Shown piece after piece: positions 7,438 through 16,870 of a DNA stretch of 64,000 bases. How positions within the stretch are numbered: the stretch's first letter is position 1; every line of letters starts with the position of its first letter. The stretch spans positions 1,426,001 to 1,490,000 of the forward strand of contig NZ_CP134779.1 in the NCBI RefSeq assembly GCF_031884435.1, read 5' to 3'. A program made the position numbers and the translations under genes. A model generated the notes under the pieces. It ran no database searches and was not told the DNA's origin. It saw only the letters and a list, made by a program, of their open reading frames with translations. The DNA is from Bosea sp. 685 (lineage in GTDB: Bacteria; Pseudomonadota; Alphaproteobacteria; Rhizobiales; Beijerinckiaceae).

Positions 7438-8004
7438 ATGATGCAGCACTTCGTTCTCTTCGACACGGCGATCGGCTCCTGCGCGCTGGCCTGGCAGGGC
7501 GAGCGCATCATTGGCGCGCAACTGCCTGAGAGGGACGAGGAGACGGCGCGCCGGCGCCTGGCGCGGCGCTTTCCGGAGGCGAGCGAAGCGGCGCCTGTCG
7601 CCTTCATTGCGAGCGCCATGGACGAGATCCGGGCGCTCCTCCAGGGTGAGCCGCGCGATCTTGCGCATCTGCCGATCGATCTCGACAGCGCACCGGCCTT
7701 CAACCGCAAGGTCTATGACGTTGCACTGACGATTCCGCCGGGCGAGACGCTGACTTATGGCGAGGTCGCTGCCCGTATCGCCGAGCCGGGCGCGGCGCGT
7801 GCCGTCGGCGTGGCACTGGGCTCCAATCCGTGGCCGATCATCGTGCCCTGCCATCGCGTGCTGGCGGCCGGCGGCAAGACCGGCGGCTTCTCCGCCGATG
7901 GCGGCGTCGAGACCAAATTGCGCATGCTGACGATCGAGAAAGCGCGCACCAGCGCCGAGCCCAGCCTGTTCGGAGCGCTGCCGCTGGAAGCGCGGCGGCG
8001 GTAG
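7438..8004 (+). CDS. ogt: Methylated-DNA-[protein]-cysteine S-methyltransferase
   Basis: 188 residues from ATG 7438 (7441 is also ATG). It transfers alkyl groups from O6-alkylguanine to its own cysteine in a suicide reaction. The active-site motif PCHRVL is present near residue 138, preceded by GETLTYGEVAARIAEPGAARAVGVALGSNP, the helix-turn-helix and arginine-finger region. The frame continues open upstream into the palindromic repeat, so the in-frame ATG pair after the repeat is the sensible start. There is no Ada N-terminal domain. Confidence 0.92.
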   Translation: MMQHFVLFDTAIGSCALAWQGERIIGAQLPERDEETARRRLARRFPEASEAAPVAFIASAMDEIRALLQGEPRDLAHLPIDLDSAPAFNRKVYDVALTIPPGETLTYGEVAARIAEPGAARAVGVALGSNPWPIIVPCHRVLAAGGKTGGFSADGGVETKLRMLTIEKARTSAEPSLFGALPLEARRR

Positions 8005-8028
8005 CGGGCGACTTTGGGAGTGGCTCAG

Positions 8029-8124
8029 CCGTCATGCTCGCCCTTGTGGCGAGCATTCCACGTCTTGAGCACAAGCCTCGCTCAGCGAAGGCGTGGATGG
8101 TCGGGCTTGTTCCGACCATGACGG
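8029..8124. repeat. Family-3 palindromic repeat after ogt
   Basis: Begins CCGTCATGCTCG and ends CGACCATGACGG, with internal inverted segments. Related to 2792-2847, 41539-41577 and 58309-58416. Confidence 0.7.
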
Positions 8125-8164
8125 AAATTGTCTCGACACGCGCCCGACACGCCGAAAACGCATG

Positions 8165-8198
8165 AAAAAAAGGCCGACCCCCGAGGGAGCCGGCCTTT
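8165..8198 (-). terminator. Strong Rho-independent terminator on the minus strand
   Basis: Read on the minus strand, AAAGGCCGGC pairs with its complement around CTCCCTCGGGGGT and is followed directly by seven T residues (8171-8165). No annotated minus-strand gene ends here, so it points to an unannotated transcript. In the plus direction only TTT follows the stem. Confidence 0.8.
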
Positions 8199-8301
8199 GA
8201 AGTTTGAAACATCCAGCGCAAGCGCCAAACATCTCAGAGGGGAACGGCTGCAACGAACTCAACGCCGGGAGGAGGTAGCGGAGCCCGTTGCGAACAACCG
8301 T
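8166..8301 (-). ncRNA. Candidate trans-acting small RNA with CCTCCTCCC anti-Shine-Dalgarno loop
   Basis: About 136 nt between a good σ70-like promoter (8308-8336) and a strong U-tailed terminator, with no convincing ORF. The RNA sense contains CCTCCTCCC (8267-8275), flanked by CGC and GCG so that it would sit in a hairpin loop, enclosed by a longer pairing of AACGGGCT with AGCCGTT. A small GTTG-TTCG-CAAC hairpin lies near the 5' end. Loops with CCUCCUCCC are characteristic of a known alphaproteobacterial sRNA group (αr14 / 'cuckoo' RNAs), which are thought to block ribosome binding sites. Membership is inferred from the motif only. The true 5' end could differ by several bases. Confidence 0.6.
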
Positions 8302-8307
8302 GTTTGC

Positions 8308-8336
8308 TATATCGGGCAGCAGCTGCCTTTTTGCAA
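8308..8336 (-). promoter_or_regulatory. σ70-type promoter of the small RNA
   Basis: TTGCAA at 8336-8331 and GATATA at 8313-8308, with a 17-base spacer, in the sense of the minus strand. Initiation would be expected near 8301. No other gene uses it. Confidence 0.55.
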
Positions 8337-8435
8337 TGCAGCATAGCTTGTATCGGCTATGCGTCTTGCGCATGATGAGAGCTAAATAGTTGTAAATTGT
8401 CACGAAATTGTCGGAGTCATATGCGCCGGACGCAG

Positions 8436-8470
8436 AAAAGCCGCCTTGCGCGATGCGCAAGACGGCTTTT
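8436..8470 (-). terminator. Terminator downstream of the LysR gene
   Basis: AAAAGCCGCCTTGCGC facing GCGCAAGACGGCTTTT, a near-perfect 16-bp stem with one mismatch and CTTTT on the minus strand. It lies ~125 bp past the LysR stop and separates that gene from the small RNA promoter. Symmetry would also let it work in the plus direction. Confidence 0.65.
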
Positions 8471-8550
8471 GGCTGAAAACCGGACTCGGATCACGTCACC
8501 TTCGGACGGCGTCGTCAGAATGCGAAAAACCCGATCGCTTCGAGGCGTTG

Positions 8551-8599
8551 AGAGCATTGCTCCTGCGAAAACCGGAAACCGCTTTTTCGCATCAGCTCT
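8551..8599. repeat. Family-1 repeat (diverged), overlaps LysR stop
   Basis: AGAGCATTGCTCCTGCGAAAACC through GCTTTTTCGCATCAGCTCT. The terminal CTCTA supplies part of the TAG stop codon of the LysR gene. Confidence 0.7.
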
Positions 8600-9518
8600 A
8601 GTAGGTCCAGCGCTGCGCCTTCTGGATCAGGAAGTCGCGGAACACCTGCACGCGGGCGACCGACTTCATCTCTTCCGGATAGACCAGATAGCTCTCGAGC
8701 TGCGGCATTTCGGTCTCCCGCAGCAACTGCACCAGGGGCGAACCGGTCTCGATCAGGTAGTCCGGCAGCACGGCGATGCCGGCGCCCGAATCGACGGCGC
8801 GCTTCATCGCGGTGATGTTGTTCACGGTCAGATGGATCGGGCGCGGGTTGCGCTGGTCGCGGCCCAGCGTTCCCAGCCAGTGCACAGCCGTGAGGTAGGA
8901 TGGCGAGGTGCCGCCGAAGGAGAGGATGCGGTGGTTGTCCAGCTCTTCATAGCTCTTGGGCTCGCCGAAGCGCTTCACATAGGCGGGCGATCCGTAGACG
9001 TGGAAGTGCACGGTGAAGAGCTTGCGCTGGATCAGGTCGGGCTGCTGAGGTTGGCGCAGCCGGATCGCGATGTCGGCCTCGCGCATCGAGAGATCGAGTT
9101 CCTCGTCGGTAAGGATGAGCTCGACCTTGATGTCGGGATAGAGATCCAGGAACTCGGCGAGGCGGGGCGTCAACCAGTGCCCGCCGAGACCGCGTGTCGC
9201 GGTGACCTTGAGCTCGCCGGATGGGTGCTCGCGCGTCTCCGAAAGCTGGGCGCGGGTTCGCTCCAGGCGCTGCGTCATCTCGCGCGCAGCGCGCCAGAGC
9301 AGTTCGCCCTGCTCGGTCAAGATCAGCCCGCGCGTATGCCGATGGAACAAGGGCGCACGCAATTCGCGCTCCAGCGCGCCAATCTGGCGGCTAACCGCAG
9401 ATTGGCTCAGGCCCAGAACGTCTCCCGCCTTGGTAAAACTGCCGGATTCAGCGACGGTATAAAAAATCCTGATGCGGTCCCAATCCACCGCGGTCCCCCC
9501 GTTATGCGTTTCGTGCAT
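8598..9518 (-). CDS. LysR-family transcriptional regulator next to trxB
   Basis: 306 residues from ATG 9518; a GTG at 9488 giving VDWDRIRIFYTVAESGSFT fits the family's usual start better and may be the true one. Residues ~15-75 are the LysR helix-turn-helix (SFTKAGDVLGLSQSAVSRQI), followed by a two-lobe effector domain. Same strand as trxB and ~110 bp downstream of it, an arrangement seen in many rhizobia and suggesting a redox-linked role. The stop codon lies inside a palindromic repeat. Target unknown. Confidence 0.88.
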   Translation of the reverse strand: MHETHNGGTAVDWDRIRIFYTVAESGSFTKAGDVLGLSQSAVSRQIGALERELRAPLFHRHTRGLILTEQGELLWRAAREMTQRLERTRAQLSETREHPSGELKVTATRGLGGHWLTPRLAEFLDLYPDIKVELILTDEELDLSMREADIAIRLRQPQQPDLIQRKLFTVHFHVYGSPAYVKRFGEPKSYEELDNHRILSFGGTSPSYLTAVHWLGTLGRDQRNPRPIHLTVNNITAMKRAVDSGAGIAVLPDYLIETGSPLVQLLRETEMPQLESYLVYPEEMKSVARVQVFRDFLIQKAQRWTY

Positions 9519-9630
9519 GTTGGGGGGCAAAACCGTTGCAGGTCAATGTCTGCGTGACATTGATGTTCTTTTTTCGCACTGAATCTGGTGACGAAATCCA
9601 TCACAATTGGTGATATATCGCGCTGCGATC

Positions 9631-10638
<1,008 letters not shown>

Positions 10639-10683
10639 TCAGTCAGATACGGTCTCGATCGGCTGGTGCAAGGCCGCACCGGC

Positions 10684-11672
10684 TCAAGGTTCGGCAAGCC
10701 CGAGTTCGGCCCGATGCCTGAGCCAGCCCTGGCGGACCGCCTCTGCAATCTCGGCCGTTGAGTCTAGCGGCTCATAGCGCGCTCCAGCAAGATGCCCCTC
10801 GAAGTGATGCACAGCGCCTTGCCGCTTCAGTGCCTCCAGGAACTTCGCCAGCTTGCCGTGGCCGCCATGCGGTTCGAAGACCAGGATCGGCACGCCGGTC
10901 GCGGTCGCCTCGCCTATCATATTGGTCGAATCGGCCGTCGTGACGATTGTGTCGGCATTGGCGAGCAGCGCGACGTAAGGATTCTCGCCCGTGCCGTCCC
11001 ACCACCAGCCCTGGTGGCGGGTGAAGACCTCCGCGACCGCCGCGTCGAGCGCCGCCGATGTGCGCCGTGAGCGTGAGCCCATCAGCGCCACGCCTGATTG
11101 CGCGAGCAGGTCGAGCAGGCCGGCGAAGCGCGCGATATCCTCGGGCCGGAAGCGATGGTGCCGGCTGTCGCCGCCGACGATGACCGCCGCACGTGGCGAG
11201 GGCAGGGCCGCGATCGCAGCGGGGGGATGCGCGCGGGCCTGCGCCAGTTGCTCCGGCGCGAGCCGGTGCGGCGAGGTCGTGGTGACGAGCACGTTCCGTC
11301 CGCGCAGGCGGTCGTGCTCGGCGACCCAGATGAAGTCTGCTGCGCCGGTCCCTGTGCGCGGGTCCTTCAGGATGGCGGTGAAGCTGCGGCCGTTCGAGGC
11401 CTTCTTGACCGCGCGCAGATAGGCGACCGCCCGCCGGCCCGAGGCGATGACGATGTCGGGGAAGGGGGGCGGATCGGGCTGCCTTCCCGCTCCGGCCCTT
11501 CGCGGGGGTCGATCGGCCCGCGCGGCATCAGCCAGACGAAAGGCGCGCGCGGCGCGACGCGCCTGATCTCGGGCACGACGCCAAGTCGCTCGGCCACGCC
11601 GAGGCACTGCACCTCGTCGCCGGCCTTGCCATCGGTCAGGACCCAGATTGTCGGGAGCGGGTGGGCAGGCAA
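10684..11672 (-). pseudogene. ELM1-family (mitochondrial fission ELM1-like) protein, frameshifted
   Basis: The N-terminal part (TIWVLTDGKAGDEVQCLGVAE, to PRGPIDPREGPER) and the C-terminal part (PDIVIASGRRAVAYLR to TRHQGWWWDGTGENPY and MIGEATATGVPILVFE) are in different frames. They join if one C is added to the run of six C residues near 11463-11468. With that base the ORF is 990 bp (329 residues), the expected size. Start taken as TTG 11672 with AGGAG ten bases upstream, just after a palindromic repeat. This family has a glycosyltransferase-B-like fold and unknown function in bacteria. The shift may be a real indel or a homopolymer sequencing error. Confidence 0.75.
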
Positions 11673-11687
11673 GGCGGGCGCACTCCT

Positions 11688-11738
11688 AGAGCCGGATGCG
11701 AAAAAGTGGGAACCGGTCTTCCGTATTGATCCCGCTCT
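11688..11738. repeat. Family-1 repeat, copy b (inverted)
   Basis: AGAGCCGGATGCGAAAAAGTGGG through ATTGATCCCGCTCT, opposite orientation to copy a. It lies in the divergent space between the ELM1-like gene and the Lrp gene. Confidence 0.8.
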
Positions 11739-11839
11739 CACTTTTGGATGTGAGCCGGATGATTGGGCTGGCACGGTCGATGCCTTGTATCGCGTCTGTG
11801 CTGCGTCTACACCAGCGCGACCTTCTTTCGGGGCCTTTC

Positions 11840-12304
11840 GTGCGTTCAAAACTCGACGACATCGACCTGCGGATCCTACGCGAGCTCCAGGCCGATGGGC
11901 GCATGACCAATGTCGAGCTGGCGAGCCGCGTCGGCATCTCGCCGCCGCCTTGCCTGCGCCGCGTCCGCGCGCTGGAGGAGGCCGGGCTGATCACCGGCTA
12001 TCGTGCCCTGCTCGACGAGCGCAAGCTCGGGCTGGATGTGGTCTGTTTCGCCTTCGTGCATCTGGCCAGCCAGGCGGAGCCCGATCTCGAAGCCTTCCAG
12101 GCTCGCATCCGGGCCTGGGATGCGGTGCGCGAATGCTGGAAGCTCTCGGGCGACATCGATTTCATGCTGAAATGCGTCGCGCCCGACCTCAAGGCCTTCC
12201 AGGATTTCGTCGGCGATCTGACGGCGCTGCCCAATGTCCGCAATGTCCGCACCGCGCTCGCCTTCGACCGGGTCAAGGACGAGCCGATCGTGCCTTTCGG
12301 CTGA
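11840..12304 (+). CDS. Lrp/AsnC-family transcriptional regulator
   Basis: 154 residues from GTG 11840, which gives the family start VRSKLDDIDLRILRELQADG. The helix-turn-helix (MTNVELASRVGISPPPCLRR) occupies ~20-45 and the C-terminal RAM effector domain ~65-145 (FMLKCVAPDLKAFQDFV). Feast/famine regulator binding amino acids. In rhizobia an Lrp gene often sits beside trxB; here the ELM1-like gene separates them. The ORF runs open to 11696, but that part is palindromic repeat. The GNAT gene follows after 11 bp, probably cotranscribed. Confidence 0.92.
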   Translation: MRSKLDDIDLRILRELQADGRMTNVELASRVGISPPPCLRRVRALEEAGLITGYRALLDERKLGLDVVCFAFVHLASQAEPDLEAFQARIRAWDAVRECWKLSGDIDFMLKCVAPDLKAFQDFVGDLTALPNVRNVRTALAFDRVKDEPIVPFG

Positions 12305-12315
12305 GGCAAGAGGCT

Positions 12316-12768
12316 GTGACGCGGCTCATCCTCCGCAAGGCCGTTCGGGACGATCTTCAGGCGCTCCTGGCGCTTTATGCCGAACTCAGCGCCGATGACG
12401 TGTTGCCGCGGCCCGAGGACGCCACGAAGACCTGGGCTGCGATTCTTGCCAATGAGATGGTCACCGTCCATGTCGCCGAAGTCGATGGGCGCGCCGTCTC
12501 GACCTGCGTCCTGGTGATCGTGCCCAATCTGACGCGCAAGCAGAGCCCCTTCGCCATGATCGAGAACGTGGTGACGCTGGCGGCGATGCGCGGGCACGGT
12601 CTGGGCAAGCGCGTCATCCAGGCGGCTTTCGCCCAGGCCTGGGCCGCCGGCTGCTACAAGGTCATGCTGATGACCGGGCGCTCGGACCCCGCCGTCCTGG
12701 CCTTCTACGAATCCTGTGGCTTCGTGCGCGGCAAGACCGCCTTCCAGATCAGGCGGCCTCTCGATTAG
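12316..12768 (+). CDS. GNAT-family N-acetyltransferase
   Basis: 150 residues from GTG 12316. Acetyl-CoA binding motif A is visible as NVVTLAAMRGHGLGKRVIQ (~80-98), followed by AFYESCGFVRGK, the typical β6-α4 end. Eleven bases after the Lrp gene. Substrate unknown. The stop is directly followed by a palindromic repeat. Confidence 0.88.
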   Translation: MTRLILRKAVRDDLQALLALYAELSADDVLPRPEDATKTWAAILANEMVTVHVAEVDGRAVSTCVLVIVPNLTRKQSPFAMIENVVTLAAMRGHGLGKRVIQAAFAQAWAAGCYKVMLMTGRSDPAVLAFYESCGFVRGKTAFQIRRPLD

Positions 12769-12893
12769 AGCGTTTTCGAGCGAAGTGGACACCGGTTCCC
12801 CCGCGACAAACGCGAAGCGTTTGCGCGGAGAAAACGCGTTAAAACAAAGAGCAGGAGCTGTTGAACGATCCAATCGGATCGGAAACTGCTCTA
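12767..12893. repeat. Composite palindromic repeat, two elements in tandem
   Basis: First element: TAGAGCGTTTTCGAGCGAAGTGG through GAAAACGCGTTAAAACAAAGAGC, a rhizobial-type intergenic repeat also at 58881. Second element: AGAGCAGGAGCTG to AAACTGCTCT (12848-12892), whose terminal CTCTAG contains the TAG stop of the minus-strand gene starting at 13385. Convergent gene ends meet inside it. Confidence 0.8.
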
Positions 12894-13385
12894 GCCCCCG
12901 ACATAGCGCCTGATCCAGCCCGCATTGGTGCGCACCATGCTGTCGATGCGCGCTGTATCGATGCCGGGCGTGTACCAGTTCCCGGCCATGCCGGCCGAGG
13001 AGGAGGACAGCACCGGATAGGTCGCGATGACGCGCCCGTCGGGCCCGATCACCGTCGCTTCCGATTCCATGCCGTCATCGGCTCCCGCTCCGCCCAAGCC
13101 GGTCGCTCCACCGGAATAGCTCGGCATGCTGATGCCCAGCACCCTGACCACGAGCGAAGCGCCGCGGCCTTGCAAACTGGGCCCGAGCGCGCCTGCGAGC
13201 TCGCGCTCCATCGCGAGCTTGATGCGCGCTGCATTGGGGCCGAGCCCTTGCGTGGTGAGACGCGAGACATCGACCTGGACGGCGCCGGCGGCAAGGGCGG
13301 AACGCCCGCTCGCCATCAGGATAACTGGCGCGGCAAAGGCGACGGAGAGAAGGGCGGTGGAGAGAAGGGCGCGACGGTTCAGCAT
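12891..13385 (-). CDS. Exported protein of unknown function, paralogue 1
   Basis: 164 residues. N-terminal signal MLNRRALLSTALLSVAFAAP looks Tat- or Sec-type. The mature part has AVQVDVSRLTTQGLGPNAARI, a glycine-rich middle, SEATVIGPDGRVIATYPVL and an ending WIRRYVGG. The gene 150 bp upstream on the same strand encodes a clear paralogue with the same landmarks. I recognise no domain. Likely periplasmic. The stop codon comes from a palindromic repeat. Confidence 0.7.
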   Translation of the reverse strand: MLNRRALLSTALLSVAFAAPVILMASGRSALAAGAVQVDVSRLTTQGLGPNAARIKLAMERELAGALGPSLQGRGASLVVRVLGISMPSYSGGATGLGGAGADDGMESEATVIGPDGRVIATYPVLSSSSAGMAGNWYTPGIDTARIDSMVRTNAGWIRRYVGG

Positions 13386-13528
13386 GATCTGCTCCTGTCA
13401 TCCCGACATTCCCGTCGCGACGCGACAGCGATGCCGACTGCGGAGACTTTAGATCAGGCGCAGGCGCCTCGCCATGGCGGTAGCGCGGTCGTGATCGGGC
13501 TTGCGTCGTGATCGGGCTTGGAACGGTT

Positions 13529-14044
13529 TCAGCCGGAGACGTAGCGTTTGATCCAGGCGGCGTTGGTCTGGATCAGCCCGGTCAGGCGGCGCTGGTCGAT
13601 GTCGGGCAGATACCAGGGACCGGCCGCGCTCGCGGGCACGGTGGTGAGCACCGGATAAGTCGCGATGATCCGGTTTCCGCGCCCGACCAGCGTGGCCTCG
13701 CTGTCGAAGGAATCGGAGCTTTGGCTCGCGCCGCTGCCGACATGTCCGCCGCCACCGCCGCCGCCGGCATAGCTGTTCAGGAAGACGCCGCGTACGGCGA
13801 CGTTCAGGGTCGGGCCGGCGCCGCGCCGCAGGGTCGGTCCGAGCGCGGCCGTCAGCTCCTGCTCCAGCCCGATCTTGATGGCGAGCGCATTCGAGCCCCA
13901 GCCCTGCGCCGCCAGCCTGGAGACATCGACATGAATCGCGCCGATCGACGGAACCTGCGCCTGTGCTTCGGCGCGGCGCAGGGACGCCAGAACCAAGGCA
14001 GGCGCCGCCAACGAGGCGGCAAGGACGGTGCGGCGGGTGGTCAT
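13529..14044 (-). CDS. Exported protein of unknown function, paralogue 2
   Basis: 171 residues from ATG 14044; a longer upstream frame is not supported. Signal MTTRRTVLAASLAAPALVLA carries a TRR pair, as in Tat signals. Shared landmarks with paralogue 1 are IHVDVSRLAAQGWGSNALAI, EQELTAALGPTLR, a poly-glycine loop, SEATLVGRGNRIIATYPVL, WYLPDID and a C-terminal WIKRYVSG. Probably a tandem gene duplication with divergence. Function unknown. Confidence 0.7.
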   Translation of the reverse strand: MTTRRTVLAASLAAPALVLASLRRAEAQAQVPSIGAIHVDVSRLAAQGWGSNALAIKIGLEQELTAALGPTLRRGAGPTLNVAVRGVFLNSYAGGGGGGGHVGSGASQSSDSFDSEATLVGRGNRIIATYPVLTTVPASAAGPWYLPDIDQRRLTGLIQTNAAWIKRYVSG

Positions 14045-14198
14045 GAGCCTGTCTCCAGCGACTGGGCGGGAGGATAGCGCGCCGATCCGACGATTCCCAT
14101 CCCCGGATAGTGTCTGCGTCACTTTTCGCGGAAACATTGGCGCGCCCCTGGTATGAACGCGGAGCGCGCCTACAGGTTCAAATCGACGAGCTACGCCT

Positions 14199-16406
14199 CT
14201 AGGCGAAACCGCGCGCGATGGCGGCTTTGACGCGGTCCGGGGTGAAGGGAACGGTGCGCAGCCGTGCCCCGACCGCATCGAAAATGGCGTTGGCCAACGC
14301 CGCCGGCACCGGCGCACAGGCGGCCTCGCCGGCGCCCAAAGGCGGCTTGTTTGGCCGGTCGATGACATCGATCAGGAGTTCGGGCACATCGGGCATGGTC
14401 AGGATCGGATAACTCATCCAGTCGACGCTGGTCACGTGCCCCCGGTCGAACGTGACCTCCTCGAACAGGGTCCGGCTCAATGTCTGCAGGATGTTGCCCT
14501 CGATTTGCTGCCTGAGCGCATCGGGATTGATGACCAGCCCGCAATCATGGGCGCAGGCCACGCGCTGAACCCGGATGGCGCCCGTGGCGCGATCGACCTG
14601 CACCTCCATGCCAATCGCGACATAGGTCTCGTTGAACTTGTAGTGGACATAGGCGATGCCGCGTCCAACTCCGCTGCCCTGGGGCGAGGGCCGGGCCTGC
14701 CAGCCCATCAGGGCGGCCGTGCGCGTCAGCACCTCGATCCCCCTTGGATCGGAGAGCCCGTCGAGGCGGAACGCAACCGGATCTCGCCGCGCGGCCGTTG
14801 CCAGATCGTCGATGAAGCTTTCGACGGCGAAGCTGTTGGCGACCTTGCCGGGCGCCCGGATGTTGCTGGGGCGCAGCGGCGAATCCTTCAGCCAATGCAC
14901 CAGCACCTGGACATTCGGCACGGCATAGGGCGGCTCGGCGTTCTGGGTGATCAGCCCTGTCGAGAGGCCTTGCATCTGCGGGATATTGGCGGCCTCCGGC
15001 CCGAGCAGGGGCGGGTTCGGCAGGTTGGCTGTCGCCCGCGGCAGCCACATTTCGGTGCGCCAGGCGGCGATCCTACCATCGGAGTCCAACCCGCCTTCGA
15101 GCGACAGGAGCTGCGGCGGGCCTTTCGGGTCCCAGCCATGTTCGTCCTCACGCATCCATTGCAAGCGCACAGGCTGGCCGATCGCCTTGGAGATCATAGC
15201 GGCGTCGACGGAGGCGTCGTCATGCCCGTTCATGCCGTAGCAGCCGGCACCGTCGAGATAGACGACCCGCACATTGGCTGGCTGCAGATCGAGGATCCGG
15301 GCGCAGATCTGCTGGAGGCGGTGCGTCCCCTGCGAGGCGCTCCAGATCGTCGCCTTGCCGTCGCGCACGTCAGCGACGGAGCAGGAGGGGCCCATCGAGC
15401 CATGCGTCTGCAACGGCCAGTAATACGTGCCGGAAAGCTTTTGGCCCGAGGCGGCGAGACTCGCGCCGGCATCGCCCTTCTTGGAGAGCACCTCATCGGC
15501 CATGAAGGGGCCGGCGCGCATCCAGTCCTGAACGCGCTCATGGCCGACGAGCGGGGTGTTCTCCGTCCAGCGCGCCTTGAGCGCCCGCATCGCGCGCACC
15601 GCATCCCATTCATCCCCGGCGACCACGGCGAGGAAATCATTGATGCGAACGATCCGCGCACCGGGAATGTCGCGGATCGAGGCTTCGTCCACCTCGAGCA
15701 GCTTTGCCCCGACCGAGGGTGTGCGAATCACGCGCGCATGGAGCATGCCGGGCAGCTTGAAATCATGGACGTAGACATGTCGCCCGGTCACCTTGGCCGG
15801 GACGTCGGGGCGCGCGATTGGCTGGCCGACGAGCTTGTAGCTGTCGGGCGTCCGCAAGGGCGCCTTGGCGTCGAGCTTCAGGTTGAAGCGTCGATCGCCG
15901 ACGAGCGCGCCGAAGCCGATGCCGGGCCCGCCCGCCTTGGGCCTGATCTCCCCGTCTATGGCATCGAGCTCAGCCGCTGGCCGGCCGAGACGCTCCGCGC
16001 CCAGGCGGAGGAGCGCTTCGCGCGCCGTCGCCGCCGCCTGGCGGATCTGCACGCCGCCGCGCACGATGCCGGTGGAGCCGGCGGTCGAGCCCTGATTGGG
16101 GGTCAGTGCGCTGTCCCCTTCGACCATGGCGATGCGGTTGAGACCGATGCCGAGCTCCTCGGCTGCCATCTGGGGGATGGCGATGCGCAGGCCGGTGCCG
16201 AGATCGACCTTGCCGCAGAACAGCGTTACCGAGCCGTCTGCATGGACGGCGATGAAGCCGTCCACTTCGTTCAGGTCGAGGGTCTTGCCGAGCGCAGCCT
16301 CCGCCGCAGGTGCGAGCTGAGCAAGAGCGCGGCCCGCGGGACCAAGCCCGATCACCATGGCGCCGCCCGCCTTGAGCAGGGTCCGGCGCGTGAGAAGCGC
16401 GGTCAT
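14199..16406 (-). CDS. Molybdenum hydroxylase large subunit, IorB type
   Basis: 735 residues of the xanthine dehydrogenase/aldehyde oxidase superfamily, isoquinoline 1-oxidoreductase β-type. A Tat-like signal (TRRTLLKAGGAMVIGLG) begins it, as in membrane- or periplasm-facing members of this branch. Molybdopterin-binding landmarks are GSTAGSTGIVRGGVQIRQAA, TYYWPLQTHGSMGPSC, LRPSNIRAPGKVANSFA and the C-terminal PLGAGEAACAPVPAALANAI with the catalytic glutamate. It overlaps the small subunit by 4 bp (ATGA). No FAD subunit, cytochrome subunit or CoxF-type maturation factor is adjacent. Substrate unknown, likely an aldehyde or N-heterocycle. Confidence 0.88.
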   Translation of the reverse strand: MTALLTRRTLLKAGGAMVIGLGPAGRALAQLAPAAEAALGKTLDLNEVDGFIAVHADGSVTLFCGKVDLGTGLRIAIPQMAAEELGIGLNRIAMVEGDSALTPNQGSTAGSTGIVRGGVQIRQAAATAREALLRLGAERLGRPAAELDAIDGEIRPKAGGPGIGFGALVGDRRFNLKLDAKAPLRTPDSYKLVGQPIARPDVPAKVTGRHVYVHDFKLPGMLHARVIRTPSVGAKLLEVDEASIRDIPGARIVRINDFLAVVAGDEWDAVRAMRALKARWTENTPLVGHERVQDWMRAGPFMADEVLSKKGDAGASLAASGQKLSGTYYWPLQTHGSMGPSCSVADVRDGKATIWSASQGTHRLQQICARILDLQPANVRVVYLDGAGCYGMNGHDDASVDAAMISKAIGQPVRLQWMREDEHGWDPKGPPQLLSLEGGLDSDGRIAAWRTEMWLPRATANLPNPPLLGPEAANIPQMQGLSTGLITQNAEPPYAVPNVQVLVHWLKDSPLRPSNIRAPGKVANSFAVESFIDDLATAARRDPVAFRLDGLSDPRGIEVLTRTAALMGWQARPSPQGSGVGRGIAYVHYKFNETYVAIGMEVQVDRATGAIRVQRVACAHDCGLVINPDALRQQIEGNILQTLSRTLFEEVTFDRGHVTSVDWMSYPILTMPDVPELLIDVIDRPNKPPLGAGEAACAPVPAALANAIFDAVGARLRTVPFTPDRVKAAIARGFA

Positions 16407-16870
16407 GGCGTCCTCCCGGCGGCGCGCATGACCGCGCGCAGGATGCGATGATGCGTGCCGCAGCGGCAGAGATTGCCGGCCAGCGCCAGCTTGGCGTCAT
16501 CGAGCGTGGCATCGGGCTGGCGCGCGAGCAGCGCCGCGCTGGTCATCACCATGCCGTTGGTGCAGTAGCCGCATTGAGCCGCCTGCTCGGCGATGAAGGC
16601 CGCCTGCACGGGATGGGGCGTGTCGGGCGTGCCGAGCCCTTCGAGCGTGGTGACGTTCCGGCTGGCGACGGCCGAGATCGGCGTGATGCAGGAGCGCGCT
16701 GCATCGCCGTCGATGATCACGGTGCAGGCGCCGCACTGACCGAGCCCGCAGCCGAATTTGGTGCCGGTCAGCCCCAGTGCGTTGCGCAGGACATAGAGCA
16801 GCGGCTGGTCAGGGTCGCTGCTCTCCACCGTGCGCGCGGTGCCGTTCACGGAAAAACGATAGGACGCCAT
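16403..16870 (-). CDS. (2Fe-2S) small subunit of the molybdenum hydroxylase, IorA type
   Basis: 155 residues from ATG 16870 (MASYRFSVNG). Holds both iron-sulfur sites: the plant-ferredoxin cluster (FGCGLGQCGACTV with a later Cys) and the second cluster in the helical domain (QCGYCTNGMVM and LCRCGTH). It passes electrons from the Mo subunit encoded next. The 4-bp overlap implies translational coupling. The frame runs open further upstream to 16924, but family members start near MASY. Confidence 0.92.
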   Translation of the reverse strand: MASYRFSVNGTARTVESSDPDQPLLYVLRNALGLTGTKFGCGLGQCGACTVIIDGDAARSCITPISAVASRNVTTLEGLGTPDTPHPVQAAFIAEQAAQCGYCTNGMVMTSAALLARQPDATLDDAKLALAGNLCRCGTHHRILRAVMRAAGRTP

